A DNA stretch of 64,000 bases, taken from assembly GCA_028023455.1 (NCBI GenBank), contig JAQFVV010000151.1:3033097-3097096 (forward strand), written 5' to 3'. The DNA comes from Epiperipatus broadwayi. Its lineage: Eukaryota; Onychophora; Udeonychophora; Euonychophora; Peripatidae. The position numbers were made by a program, and so were the translations under genes. A model generated the notes under the pieces. It saw only the letters and a list, made by a program, of their open reading frames with translations. It was not told where the DNA came from and ran no database searches. Of the stretch, positions 34,049 through 46,060 are shown one piece after another (within the stretch, counting starts at the first letter, position 1; every line of letters begins with the position of its first letter).

Positions 34049-34257
34049 CTACTAAAGAATTGATAATTGGTGTTTGTCCAAAGTTGATTTTTGTTGAAGC
34101 TACAGCTATTTCATTGATGATAATATCTGAAAATCCTTGTTTTTTTAAGGCCGTAGCAAGAGAAATTTGGGTCATATTAAAAAAATTGGGATCCAGGGAT
34201 TCTAACAGACTTTCCACTGTTGTATAAGCAAAATTCTTGTTTTGAAGATCATATATT
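34049..34257 (-). CDS. PCYOX1: Prenylcysteine oxidase, internal exon
   Basis: 70 residues of the prenylcysteine oxidase lyase domain. Acceptor T-tract plus TTTCAG ends at 34258; donor GTAG|GTATGA at 34048. Reads IYDLQNKNFAYTTVESLLES, then ALKKQGFSDIIINEI and KINFGQTPIINSLVG, following the order known for PCYOX1. Length 209 nt: one base completes the Lys codon of the exon before, and one base of a Gly codon passes to the last exon. The reading frame is intact. Confidence 0.92.
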
Positions 34258-34359
34258 CTGAAAGAGAAAAAAAAAAGAACTTCTAAAGATCAGAACTTAT
34301 TTATAAACATAAAATAAAGAGATCACTTATCTAATATATTGAAATAAATGGTATAACAA

Positions 34360-34560
34360 ATTCAAGCATCGGAAATAACACGAGTGAACATTGCTCTCCA
34401 GTCTGCCACTCTACCACTGCAGAAAAGCATGCTGGGAACTCGGAATAAAGAAGTTCAAAAATCAGAAGTAACACAGAGAAGCTGCCATCTGTGGACATTG
34501 CTCTCCTGGTTCTGTTACTCTACGGCCGCATAATGTAAAATGCTATAAAGGAATTTTTTT
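34360..34560. repeat. Diverged tandem duplication next to exon
   Basis: ACATTGCTCTCC..CTG..ACTCTAC occurs twice (34388 and 34497), each in a copy of about 110 bp that also shares AGTAACAC. Noncoding, in the PCYOX1 intron just upstream of exon 34049-34257. Confidence 0.4.
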
Positions 34561-34639
34561 TCCTTACAAAACAACTCTACTATTATTACATATAGTGACC
34601 TAATTAAATAATTAAAGACATTTTGTAACACTTAAAAAA

Positions 34640-35400
34640 ATAACAGCTTGTATAAAATATCAATAATATTAGATCAGATAAAAGAACAAATGAAAGTAGG
34701 ACTAAAGATAAATGTTAAAAAGACTAAAGTAATGTTTAATAGATTTTCTCAAAATATGAAAATAAAGATTGATTATGATGAATTAGAAGAAGTTAACAGT
34801 TACAAATACCTTGGTCAGATTATTAATACAGATGGAAACATAATAGATGAAATTAATCATAGAATTAAACTTGGTTGGAGTGCTTTTGGTAGAAATAACT
34901 TGATACTAAAAGAATTATACTTATGTGTTTGAAAAGGAAGGTTTTTAATAAGTGTGTTTTGCCAGTTCTTACTTATGGATCTGAAACTTGGACACTTAAT
35001 AGAAGAGCAATACAGAGACTTCAGACCACTCAAAGAAGTATGGAGAGATGCATGTTGGGAGTAAACAAGAAGGGATCGAAAACGCAATGTATGGGTAAGA
35101 GAACAAACAGGTGTTACTGACATCATTGAAAAAATTAAAAAGACTGAAGTGGAGTTGGGCTGGACATATTGTTAGAAGAAATGATAACAGAGAAGAAATG
35201 ATAACAGATGGACAATTGAAATTTTAAACTGGATTCCAAGAGATTGTAAAAGACCCAGAAAGAGACCACATGTGAGATGGATGGATGAAATAAGAAAGTG
35301 TGCAGGAGTGATGTGGAGAAGAGAAGCTAAAGATAGGAAAAGATGGATTGAACTTGGAGAGACCTTCATCCTGCAGTGGATTGATAATAGTTGATGATGA
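34640..35400 (+). mobile_element. RTE-type LINE 3' end, best-preserved copy
   Basis: The post-RT region of an endonuclease-RT protein: KINVKKTKVMFN, EVNSYKYLGQIINTDGNI, EINHRIKLGWSAFG, then after a frameshift LKRKVFNKCVLPVLTYGSET (20 of a longer match), MERCMLGVNKK, a VTDIIEK-like stretch, WAGHIVRR-like, KRPRKRPHVRWMDEIRK and DRKRWIELGETFILQW. The order and wording match RTE-clade LINEs. 3' tail is a (GAT)n run at 35388-35404. Inserted in the PCYOX1 intron opposite to gene direction. Confidence 0.8.
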
Positions 35401-35539
35401 TGATGACTGTGAACTAGATATGATTAAATATAATATTGGCATGTATAAGAAAGAATTAAAAAAAACTTAAGCAATCAGAATGCAACAGTTGCATAACTTA
35501 ATAAATGTAAGCAACTATAAAAGCACAACTAATATTCAC

Positions 35540-36005
35540 TTTAGCCTGTTTTAATAACAGTTATGAGCAAACATAAGAAATGGTGAGCATGTGATGTTTA
35601 GTGGTTTAATACCAATTCTGCCTAATAGGACAGTAGTGGCTATGGTTATTAAAAAAGACATCAAAATGTATGGGTACTGAACTGAGTTCAGACCTATATG
35701 ACTATATAAGCTGAGTTTGGATTGAAAATATTATTGTGTTTTCAATTTTAGACTCATAGTTTTGTAGTTAAGAAGAGATAAAAGGTGGCTACTGGAGCAT
35801 TGCATTAGAACTTAAGATCTAGGTGCAGTGCTCTCTGATCCAAGGCTCCTCACTGATGAAAGCCACGAGCTAGAAACTAGTCTGGGGATATTGGATAAAT
35901 AGGCACTAGAGAGGGATTTTATGCATAAGCCTTCTAGCATCCATTGATTACTCTGGCTTGCACAGAGTGGCACTACTGTATGGAGAGTTTTGCCTGTTTT
36001 AATAC
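35540..36005. mobile_element. Hammerhead-bearing foldback element, copy 6
   Basis: Central extension plus right arm complete (35615-36000); the left side carries only an end piece (GCCTGTTTTAATAACAGTTA..ATGTGATGTTTAGTGG), in inverted orientation to its position in copy 5. This suggests a rearranged copy. Flanking duplication not clear. Confidence 0.75.
35838..35896 (+). ncRNA. Type I hammerhead ribozyme motif, intact
   Basis: CTGATGA 35853-35859, stem II AGC/GCT (loop CACGA; compensated relative to GGC/GCC), GAAAC-TA-GTC with cleavage after 35882, stem I proximal CTCCTCA/TGGGGA and distal ATCCAA/TTGGAT. All core bases present. Antisense to PCYOX1. Confidence 0.8.
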
Positions 36006-36240
36006 CAGACATAAATACCTAGGAAATATTCATTGGTTTTATCCTTTGGCCAATAATTTCACATTTGCAAATAATTAATTGCAACATCATCATAATTGGT
36101 AGCGGCAGCCACTCACAAATGAGTATGCCTATTCCAATTCCGAGGAGAAAAAGGATATAAAAATAATACACAATAGATGAGTTTTGCAACAACTCTATTA
36201 ACCAATCTGTGAATCACAAACAGGTCCACATATTAGAATA
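36006..36240. repeat. Low-copy dispersed repeat
   Basis: ATAGATGAGTTTTGCAACAA and neighbouring TCCAATTCCGAGGAGAAAAA resemble 11.71-11.83k and 9.0-9.1k. Class unknown. Confidence 0.35.
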
Positions 36241-38060
36241 TACTGGTCAATGATTCTGTTTATTTGATATTTTGTGATGCCATCTTTTAACCATTTTCGC
36301 AGCAAAATTTTTTTCTGAATAACATCCAATACCTTGCCAAATTGGAGTTCTCCATTCTTTTTTTATAGTAATATTTTTTGAAAACAAGTAATAAATTTTA
36401 CAATTTTTTAATCTTTTACAAATATTTTTGACATAAAATGGATCTGCTTCCATGAAATTAGGCTCATGTTCACCCTAAAATACTTTTTAGGTACTCTTGT
36501 TTGTCAAATGTTCAATAGTAACAAAGATGTGATTTTACAATGTAGACTTTCTAGTACCATATCCCGCAAATAGACAAACATGTTGATTGGGCTATGATCT
36601 TTTTTAGGATTTTATGGAGCATTCTTAAATGAAAATTTTTCCAATGCCTCTACGTTATATCAAAGGAACCAAGTCTCACTTCCATATAGTAAATTAATTA
36701 AAATAGCAGCTCTATATACAGCTGATATGGTTGCAGAGTCATTCTGTGTGATGATTATTCTATAATTTATCTGGTTAATAGGATATGGGAATCTATGTGG
36801 TATCTCAGCATTCTCGCAATTTAAAAAACTAGCAAGATATTATTTAAATTGACGAATACTCTTAAGATGATAACCATCCAAGCTAAGGGTTTCTGAAGAT
36901 GTATTCTTCTATTACTGGCTGATAAAAAAGTTGATCATTAATGAATAACCCAAATTCTTCTTCATATGTTACATTCAAAACATTAAATAAATTTGTAGAT
37001 CATCATCTGAACTCGTCAAGATATCATAATCATTCGAATACAATAAAACTATAAGTTCAAAAAATGAAGGTTTTTGTTTATGCTTTTAATGAATTCAAAT
37101 TAAAAACACCACCAAATCTGTATCGCATCTTGATCCCTGATTTATAAAATTGTCTTCTAATAATAACAAAGACTACCATCACAAAATCGAAAATGTGGCG
37201 CAAGTACATATGGTAGTTTAATACCAATATTTATTTAAAATATTTAAGATATTCCATGCATAAACAATATCGCAGACTTAGTGAATTAATTGAGTCAAAT
37301 ATCTTGAACAGATCACTTCTTTGTTCCTAACCCTTTACTTACATTTACGTGGCAACAAAACGTATCTCTATGAAGATTCTTGATTCTCCAAAAACTACAG
37401 TAACTCTCTGGTATTGACTCTTCTACAACTAGAAGCAACCAGTTCAATAAAATCCTTAAAGTACCTTTCTTTGTAGTAGGCAAAATGATATCCCATGACT
37501 AATACTGCAATCCTATCTATCTCTTTTATTTTAAAAAATTTGAATAATAGAAATATTGTTAAAATGAGATGGTACAAGCGTATGACTTTATATATTCTTC
37601 CAAAAGTTCTAATATGTTTGAAGCTAATATATCACTAATATAATTTAAACCTTCTCCAAGTATTTCATTACTTTCCAGTAGTTTACATTTTTTAAGATTA
37701 CAAAAAGCTGTTTTAATTTCATTAAGCTGGATAACCCTGTTTGAATCTAAATCAGTAGATAAAATGGAGATATCATTAAAAGTCATTATTTCAATCCTTG
37801 TATCATTATTCAAAAGATGATCAAAATATTCTTTCAACCTGTTCAAAATATTATTGTGATCATATAAAAAAATGCCAGTGATGGATTTAATGGATACCGA
37901 TTTTCAATGCATCCAAAAAAAGATTTAAAATAACCACAATCAATGAAAATTTGTACATCCTTTGCAGTTTTAATCTTTCAATCACTTTTAAGCCTTCTCA
38001 GTTATTGAATTTTTGCTTTTATATCTCTATAGTGAATTATGAAATTCTATACTCAATTTA
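36240..38060 (-). pseudogene. RTE-type LINE, long degenerate copy
   Basis: Minus strand, 5' to 3': RLKEYFDHLLN, ILSTDLDSNRVIQLNEIKTA and an LKKCKLLESNEILGEGL phrase (37846-37620). This is the region between endonuclease and RT in RTE-like LINEs and is colinear with 95-690. The RT core is missing or unreadable. A C-terminal phrase AAILINLLYGSETW lies near 36680-36720. Many stops and frameshifts. Confidence 0.65.
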
Positions 38061-38399
38061 TTATTCTGCCAATCAGAAAATGCCACATGTAATAAGATCA
38101 TTGTCAAAATAACCAATCATGATTTTTTTTTTTTAGTAAAATCAAGGAAAAGATTTATTTATATCCAAAACATATTCCTTAAGAGAATTCCATGCTTCTG
38201 TAACATGACAATCCTGAAATATCAAATTAGAAATATAAATATTCAATAGTTGCTGAAATGCAGTGTGCATGGTACACTTCTAAAGAATGAACATCATTTT
38301 TTTTACGAATATGATTGAAATAAGACATTTTGAATGTAACTATCATTTTAACCTTGAAGTATACTATATGAACTTTTCTTGTATTCTGTCTTGTAACAA

Positions 38400-38640
38400 T
38401 AATGTAATTTCACATGATTACCATCATTTATGTTTACACAAGCTGTTTGCACTGAGGCTAAACTCTCCGTACAGTACAGTGCAAACCAGAGTATTCAATG
38501 GATGCAAGAAGGTTAGTGCATAAAATCCTTATCTAGTTGCCTACTCATCCAATATCCCTAGACTAGTTTTTAGCTTGTGGTTGTCATCCGTGAGGAGCCA
38601 TTGAGCTGAGAGCACTGCACCTAGTGGAGTTTAGCCTCTG
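38400..38640. mobile_element. Half copy of the foldback family
   Basis: Left arm (TTTATGTTTACACAAGCTGT, CAATGGATGCAAGAAGG, CTACTCATCCAATATCC) and the hammerhead region in inverted orientation, ending in GCACTGCACCTAG. The box reads CGGATGA and GAAAC is AAAAC on the minus strand, so it is dead. Confidence 0.65.
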
Positions 38641-39289
38641 AATAAAATAAATTTATTAGAAGCTATTCCTTTGAAAGCAAATGTAGCCATATTTTTTTAC
38701 AGTGACTTCTTCACCTAAACGAAGTGATTATGGTAGCCAATTCATGCGCAAAAATTCAATAACAGCAAGTTATTTTAAGTTTATATTACCAATATTGTTA
38801 TTTCCAACAACTTTAACCAAAATCTGGCATTTGTGTCAACCTATGCATTAGTCTTCAAGACGAAAGATTTCAATTTTCTAATGATATTGATAGAATAATG
38901 CTATCCAATAAAGAATAAAATTTTCTCTGAAAATATTGGAATAATTATGTAAAGCAAGTTTTACGATTGTTAGCCTATCATTGATAAGTAGAGGAATTGC
39001 AAAAATTAAGATTTCACAGTGAATTTAATCTGTTTTCACTCCCCTTGTTCTGTCCTTATATAGCCACCTATATGTTCTACTGAAAATCTTTGCAATAAGT
39101 TTCACTACAAACATCTATAACAGTCTTAAACCACAACACCTCTTTTAGCCAGCAGTGCTATCCTATATTCTGATTTTAAGAGTTTACTCGCAATAAAATT
39201 TTGCACATTCTACGTACCTACATTTAGAAAAAAATTATTATTAACAATAATACTTATCTTTAGTACCATTGCTGTTTTCAGCTTTCCTC
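38641..39289. other. PCYOX1 intron, nothing recognised
   Basis: AT-rich, no repeat recognised. Confidence 0.35.
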
Positions 39290-39900
39290 CTACTTCTGAT
39301 AATATATTATTATTCCTATCACTCTAACAGGCATGACAATCTAGTCAGACTGTTTGAGTTAGGCCATGTTCACACCACATTTTCTACGTCCCACTTTTGT
39401 GATAAGCAGGGAGATCTCTAAATAGGGAATTGTATAATCTTTGCCTAGCTGAAGTTTCTGTCACAAATTCGGTTCCAACATAACGCCTTAGTGATTGTAT
39501 TTCCTCAAGCAAAAATTATAACTAGGAGAAAAACTGGCTAACTAAACCTATCCTCTTCTTAAGCGATGGCTGCTTTACAAGCAGTTGTCCCGGGTTAGCG
39601 GGTTTGCTTCCCAGCTGATGCTATGACACATGAGAAAAAAAATTCTTAAAGGTTTGAGCTACAAAAAAAAATAATGATGAAAATTGGAGTCGGAATAACT
39701 GTGCATGTAAGTAAAGAATCGAAATGCCATTAAATACTATCCTATCATCACCGTTAACATAAGGAGATGACCAATGATATGAGAGGGTCATAATGACTGA
39801 AGACAATGAATAATGGGAGAGACAAAAGAGACTGCATCAGGAGCAATACCTAACTTGTGATGAACTTACCTACAAGGCAACAGAAAGATTCTTGATCGGA
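39290..39900. repeat. Dispersed repeat, copy 1, with SINE-like head
   Basis: Shares AGGCATGACAAT, GAGATGACCAATGATATGAG and GGGAGAGACA with 40.2-40.74k in the same order. Near 39563-39625, GGCTGCTTTACAAGCAGTTG..GCGGGTTTGCTTCCCAGCTG looks like a tRNA-type B-box region followed by GACACATGAGAAAAAAA. Possibly a SINE. Confidence 0.4.
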
Positions 39901-40199
39901 CATCTAGGAATTTCAAGAACAGAAGATACTAAATTAGATTTTACAGCAAAATTAACACTATCCATTCTTCTTTCGCTGGATGATCTGATCTTTCAAAAAA
40001 CAACATGTAGCCATCTAAACTTCCTTCTTCTGGAAGATGATTTTCCCTATGAGCAGCTATATTAAACTTAAATCTTGATGTATCTTTAACTGCAAATGTT
40101 GTCTTCTATTCAAGTATCAAAAAAATTCACATCAAGTTCACACATTCGAAATACATATATTTAAAAAATGAATAGATTTGAAGACCTTATCTTTATCAC

Positions 40200-40740
40200 T
40201 ATCACTACCACCTATTTTACTAATGCTGCCATTATTTTTATTGATTCAATGACTATTCCACCAGGCATGACAATGTGCTGGACCATGTAAGACAGGTCAT
40301 TTTTAACATTTCTAAATTTTTTTCACTTCTGTGGCAGACAGGATAATCCCTAAGTCGGATGAGCTGAAATTCTTGATCCAAATCCAGTTCAAACATACTC
40401 TTGTGATCATACTGCTTTGAACAAAGATCATACTTAAGGACTCCAGCTCTATTAAATCTATCTCAGCCATTGTTTTCTTAGTGCCCAAGGACTACCTAAT
40501 AAAATACAATGAAAAATGAATTGGAATTAGAATTGCTGTGATTGGATTGAAAGGATGAAAACATGATTGTATAAATACATAATCCTACCGTCACAATTAG
40601 TACAAAAAGATGACCAATGGCATGAGATAATAACAATAAGTAAAAGGGAGAGACAGAATAGTCCATTTGTAAAGGAATCAGCAAATATGCTTTGATCTCA
40701 CAGGAATACTCTTGGTCAGGGAACTATTTATAGATTATTC
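40200..40740. repeat. Dispersed repeat, copy 2
   Basis: Diverged second copy of the 39.29-39.90k repeat (CAGGCATGACAATGTGC, AAGATGACCAATGGCATGAG, GGGAGAGACAGAATAG), direct orientation, about 850-900 bp apart. Noncoding. Confidence 0.45.
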
Positions 40741-41074
40741 ACAGTTAACTCTCATATCTGAAGGTCATTGCATTATACAACATGTGGCAACTGACTTGCA
40801 ATACAGTGAGTGGCTAAAAAAAAAATTCCACATAACCAGTCATAGATGCGAAAAAGAAGATGTTATTCACCAGACTAGTTAGCCAATGAGGATTTTAGCT
40901 TTATTTATATTTGGACAAATAATTACTGAAAACAAAAATAATAAATTTCCAAGATTACAATAATATTAAATAAAACTAAAATATAAGCTTTACTTGTTTT
41001 CAGTTTCGTTATTTCTTTTTCATGTCTGTGTAAATACATTTAGTAATCCAGCCATGCTCATACTCACATCACTC

Positions 41075-41540
41075 TTTAAGTTTAACAGATCATGTATAGA
41101 AATAACTAGATATACACAGTGTGCTCCAGTGAAAAGATTTCCCTCGAAGTTGCCTGAAATTTCATCTGTAAATCAATTCGTGTGTCATGTAGTGACAGTT
41201 CAGCTATTCATCACAATATTTTAAGGAACTATCCACATCTAGATCACAGGTTACGTCATGAAATGCGACTATGTTTCATACTTTGATCAATGTCAGAACA
41301 ACATATTACTAATAATGGAGCAAAACTGCTACTGAAATGTATGAAATGATTCAAATTGGGTATGGTAATAAAGTCACGAGTGACAAGAACATTATCAAAT
41401 GGTTTGGAAGATTACATACTGCTAGGGAGAGCATTGAAGATAATCCGCGAACCTATAATAAAACAATCACATTTCATGGTATAACTTGTGATCCAGATAT
41501 GTTAGCATCTTAAAATTTTTGAGGTTAATAAATAAAGTAT
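41075..41540 (+). mobile_element. Short mariner-derived element, copy 3
   Basis: Best copy of this group. TEMYEMIQIGYGNKVTSDKN, then IIKWFGRLHTARESIEDNPR (41333-41450) is a mariner N-terminal DNA-binding domain with few defects. Flanks are short arms CAGTTCAGCTATTCATCACA (41200) and AATTTTTGAGGTTAATAAAT (41513) in rough inversion. No catalytic domain. Confidence 0.65.
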
Positions 41541-41801
41541 ATCACACAAGAAACACAAGTTGATTTTTAAAGATGGGTTTTCAGGCAACTTGGAGAAAGA
41601 CCCAGCTACTTTTTCATGGGATTCAATGTATATATACGTATTTGCGCATATTTAAAATGTCCTATAGCTACATTATTTCAAATATTTTATATAGATTTCA
41701 GCTGGTGTTACGCACTGTTTCTATTTCTCATTTGTGTATATATGATTATACATAAGGACTCGGCCACATAAATATTTATAAATATTTGCCATGATTCTTA
41801 C

Positions 41802-41976
41802 TTCATAAATTTTTGCAAAAGGCTGTTTATCCAGGAAGTGAGTTTCATGAGGCCAAAACCATACCGCCATAATAAATTCCAGTAATTTACTATAGACCAT
41901 TCATTTTCTTTAAATACAAAATCTTTGCCATTATAAAAGCCAAATAATGTTGAGACTGTTTTACGATGTCTTAAAT
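41802..41976 (-). CDS. PCYOX1: Prenylcysteine oxidase, internal exon
   Basis: 58 residues. Acceptor T-run plus TTTCTAG ends at 41977; donor ATGAA|GTAAGA at 41801. Reads LRHRKTVSTLFGFYNGKDFV and NYWNLLWRYGFGLMKL and INSLLQKFMK, matching PCYOX1 order (YNG, LVWRYGF-like, KFM). Length 175 nt: two bases complete a split Asp codon (G|AT), and AA passes to the next exon's A to make Lys. Confidence 0.92.
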
Positions 41977-42660
41977 CTAGAAAAAAAAAACAAATTAAAT
42001 TCATTCACATCTTGTATTGATTTTTTTAAAAAAATATTCACAAAAACAAAAATAAATCATTAAACACAAGCATTAATATAAAATAAATCAATCCTGTAGA
42101 AATACAATATGCTACCCCCCTCCCCCGCCTCCACGTTTCACTAATACATGATCTGACAAAAAATAAAAAAAATAGAAACTCATAAATTTGAATTCATAAA
42201 TTTTGCTTGTGAAAGCTTATTCAAGCATCATTACGAATAAGTTCTTAGCTTCTTCGTCTCATACTCTTTACGTAACATTCTTTTAACCTTGAATTATTAC
42301 TATGTAACCACCGGGATGCAGAAGTTTTCTACCGGGCCACGCCAGACTGGGAAGAAAGTTAGTAATAACAAAATAATAAGATTTTAAACTTTTAATTAAT
42401 ATAAACAGTTTTTATTTATTTTTTCATCGCATTTTTACCCTGTTAAAAAATAAGAAACAGAACAAAAACGAAATCTAATCAATCATACATAAATTAATTT
42501 GTTTTTCTATTTATCACAGATGTTTATTGAGAGATAGAATTAAATTTATTATTTTTCTAAAAAAAATCAAAATTAAAAAAAAAAGGTTTTTTATTATACA
42601 AACTCCAGTCGTCTTTTGATAGCCAATCACGGTCGCTTGTCGGCATTGTTTATGTGTTAA
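41977..42660. other. PCYOX1 intron, nothing recognised
   Basis: AT-rich with one pyrimidine tract (CCCCCCTCCCCCGCCTCC at 42115). No element recognised. Confidence 0.4.
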
Positions 42661-43177
42661 CCCCTAGAGACCTGAACGGCCATTTTGAATTCCCAGAAAA
42701 AATTACAGGACATACAATTTTAAATGAAATGTCTAATTTATTACAATAAATAACAAATATATATACATTTTTAGAAAGTGCAAATATGAAAGAATGTAAT
42801 GAAGCTGATAAAATAGTCATTACCACAAAAAAATAATTAAAAAAAGGAGATTTTTCACATTTTTAAATATCTTTATTTTTACATTGGTTCACAAACTCTC
42901 AATTTTGAAAGATATAGCCTAAAATGACAATTTCATAGACAGCTTCATCACATTCGTCATAAAATGCAGAAAAAAAATATATAACATGACCTACCTGAGT
43001 TACAGATTGTTGGTGTAATGTGGCAAAAGGTGATCATTTCAATTTCGTTTTTCTGCTTGACACTCTGTATGTTCTATTTTTGCAAGCAGTTGTTTTTCTA
43101 GGGCCTCTATGCGGGATATCTATTAGAAATGCAAGGTTTTAGTGAGGATCAAAAAAAAAATAACAGTAATAACTTTA

Positions 43178-43825
43178 GTAAATTCTAAGTTATGGGGGTA
43201 AAAAATAATGACTATATTATTGAAAATCAGGGGTGGGGCGAGATAAATTATGCATTATTTCATGGCAAATCATAATTGCCAAATATGCAAATAAATAATT
43301 TAAAAATTTGTTTCTAAAATAAAATGAATAACAACATAGTAAATTCTACGTTATGGGGGTAAAAAATAATGACTATATTATTGAAAAATCAGGGGTGGGG
43401 CGAGATAAATTATGCATTATTTCATGGCAAATCATAATTGCCAAATATGCAAATAAATAATTTAAAAATTTGTTTCTAAAATAAAATGAATAACAACATA
43501 GTAAATTCTAAGTTATGGGGGTAAAAAATAATGACTATATTATTGAAAAATCAAGGGTGGGGCGAGATAAATTATGCATTATTTCATGGCAAATCATAAT
43601 TGCCAAATATGCAAATAAATAATTTAAAAATTTGTTTCTAAAATAAAATGAATAACAACATAGTAAATTCTAAGTTATGGGGATAAAAAATAATGACTAT
43701 ATTATTGTAAAATCAGGGGTGGGGCGAGATAAATTATGCATTATTTCATGGCAAATCATAATTGCCAAATATGCAAATAAATAATTTAAAAATTTGTTTC
43801 TAAAATAAAATGAATAACAACATAG
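43178..43825 (+). repeat. Satellite array A, four 162-bp units
   Basis: Unit begins TAGTAAATTCTAAGTTATGG and contains AATCAGGGGTGGGGCGAGAT, CATGGCAAATCATAATTGCC and AAAATTTGTTTCTAAAATAA. Unit starts are spaced 161, 162 and 162 bp. Units are about 98% alike, so the array is young. Interrupted at 43826. Confidence 0.9.
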
Positions 43826-46060
43826 TGTAACGAGCACAGACGTTCGTTACATTGTTTTTTTTTTTATATATATTATTAAACAAGTTAAAATAAAAAGTTC
43901 GCATTTAAAAACTTTCTTTAAAAACTAAAAATTGAAATTAAAATATCGTCTTAAACTCTTATATATTAAATCGCACAGATAATGAAAAATTATTAAAATA
44001 AAACTTTATTAAAGAAAAAGTATTTTAAAACTAAATTTTAAAAAGATTTGGAGATGAAATTATATCTTTAAATTTATCTTTAAATATATTTTTGATTTGG
44101 AAAACAGGTTAATTAATCAGAAATGGAAATGATTGTTAATTAGTTAAATGTAAACCAGCCTTCAGCATTTAAATGTAAAAACACTAGTCAGATAGGAAAA
44201 CAATAGAAACTGTTAGCAAATAAGAAGAAATCCCTATGGAATCGGACCGCAGCGAAAGGACCATCGCATCGGTGACGTAATGTAAATTCAATCCTTCACA
44301 TTAATATAAAAGGAAAATTTGGAAATTATTAATTAGTGACTGGAAATTGATTATTACGATGTGACTATATGTAGTAGTACGGAGTTGGAGGAATTGACAG
44401 ACGCACGGTCAATTCTTTCAGCTGTTAAAGAAGGGAGAAATGAACTATCGTTTCCTACATTGAGGACCAACTAAATTAAAAAAACCTCCGAATGGATAAA
44501 TAAATCGGCCAACAGGATACCAATCTTCGGACGACGTGGGAATTCACGTTCAAACGGCAAGGAATATACGAAGATGAACTATTTAAATAACCGTAAGAAC
44601 TTTAAAATTTATGAACAGTAAATTAAAAACTTTCCAGATTTAAATGATTTCAATATTATTCTATCTGACCAACATTATTTTATTAATTAGTTATAATTTT
44701 ATTTAATGTATTTAATTTGTAAAATCATTTCCATTTATTTATTTATTTAATTTTGTTCTTTAAGTTTTATGATTTCTGTTTTCCGTTAAATAAATTATAA
44801 AAAAATGTTAAACTTAAGTCGGGCGTGAATGGCTGTATCGATTTGTAAAGATATATTAAGGGAGGGTAATCTTGGGTTGTTCATTTCGTAGTTGAATTGG
44901 TTCAATGGATTGGATATATTTATGTAATTAGTAGGTGTAATATGAGATCCGCTACGGGCAGGATTATAGATATACGCCACACACCCTCTGTTTGCCTATG
45001 GATGGGTTTGTAAGTCGGCAGAATACCGCAGCCCATTCCTATGGAGTTTTTAGTTTATTGATCTACTTGCCCACAGATGTCACATCCCTGTGGGTGGAGA
45101 GTCAATGTCGTTTCTATTTCTACATATTGTTCAGATGTACATTCCTGACAATATTGTTGTGTTGTCGTATCATGCTACATTGAATACATGAATGTATCAG
45201 ATGGATTGGCGCCAGTTGATTGCGAAATGTGTTGCCTAAGGTTAAGTAGGGATAGAATATTTTATTTTTAAATGCAGATCTATGTAGTCGATTCAGGCTC
45301 GATCCTAAATAAAACTATTAAATTTAAGTTGTTTATAGACGCTTGCATGGATTGTTTATCGGTTAACTATGTTTTGCGTTTCATATTTGATCAAAATATA
45401 TAGACATTCGATAAATAATGATACCTTACGGTGAGTATCTAAAAATGTATTTATTCGGATGTCTTTTAAGTTATTGGTGACGATGCAAGTATCTTACGAT
45501 GAATACTAGAGGGTTTCTTATAATTCCCTATGCAATTGTCAGTAATCAATAATTTTGTATTTTGATCGTTTATGTTTACTTTGAAATGTTTTTGACCGTT
45601 GAAATCTATGTAACCGATCTATAGCAACATATTAAACAGGTTTATAAGCCCATCTGTGCGAACTTGATTAAAAATGTAAATTTATAATATAATAGTAACT
45701 CAATGTAAATTAAAGTAAAATCAAAGTTAAAAATAATGTTAAATGTTTAAATGTAAATCACTAAAATAATTTTAAACCTTATATATATGTGCATAAATAA
45801 ATCTGTTTGTATGATAATTACTGGCAGTGGCTTATTTTATTCCTTTTTTTATATATACTCTTAGATTATCTTATTAAATCTCTGCTATTCCACTGAGCTA
45901 GTGACAATGGGCTAACGATCTAAATATGTAAATAAAGTGGAATCCTAACAGCGCGTATCTGCCTACTTTATAAATTTTTCTAGGCTCAAATGCCTAGATG
46001 GCGCCCTTTGGTAGTGCGGTGCGGTGCGATGCGATCTCCCACTTCGTTTGGATCGTTATA
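43826..46060. mobile_element. LTR-like insertion (solo LTR?) inside satellite array
   Basis: 2235 bp that splits array A at the same register on both sides, with ATAG present at both junctions (43822-43825 and 46061-46064). Starts TGTAACGAGC and ends GGATCGTTATA, so the ends are TGTAACGA..TCGTTATA, like Ty3/gypsy LTRs (TG..CA with the last C changed to T). AATAAA lies at 45934, and no protein phrase is present. A solo LTR fits best; a TIR transposon with 8-bp ends is the alternative. Confidence 0.6.

Noticed and set aside
43200-43240. CAGGGGTGGGGCGAGA in each satellite unit resembling a hAT end
   Set aside because: It recurs every 162 bp within the unit with no inverted partner or 8-bp duplication; treated as chance similarity.
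44992-45183. 63-codon open frame inside the LTR-like insertion
   Set aside because: No motif and no relation to gag or pol; random open frame.
45996-46012. TGGCGCCCTTTGG as a retroviral-type primer binding site
   Set aside because: The preceding bases do not match the element's own end (GTTATA), and the target duplication lies 50 bp further, so a PBS after an LTR is not supported.
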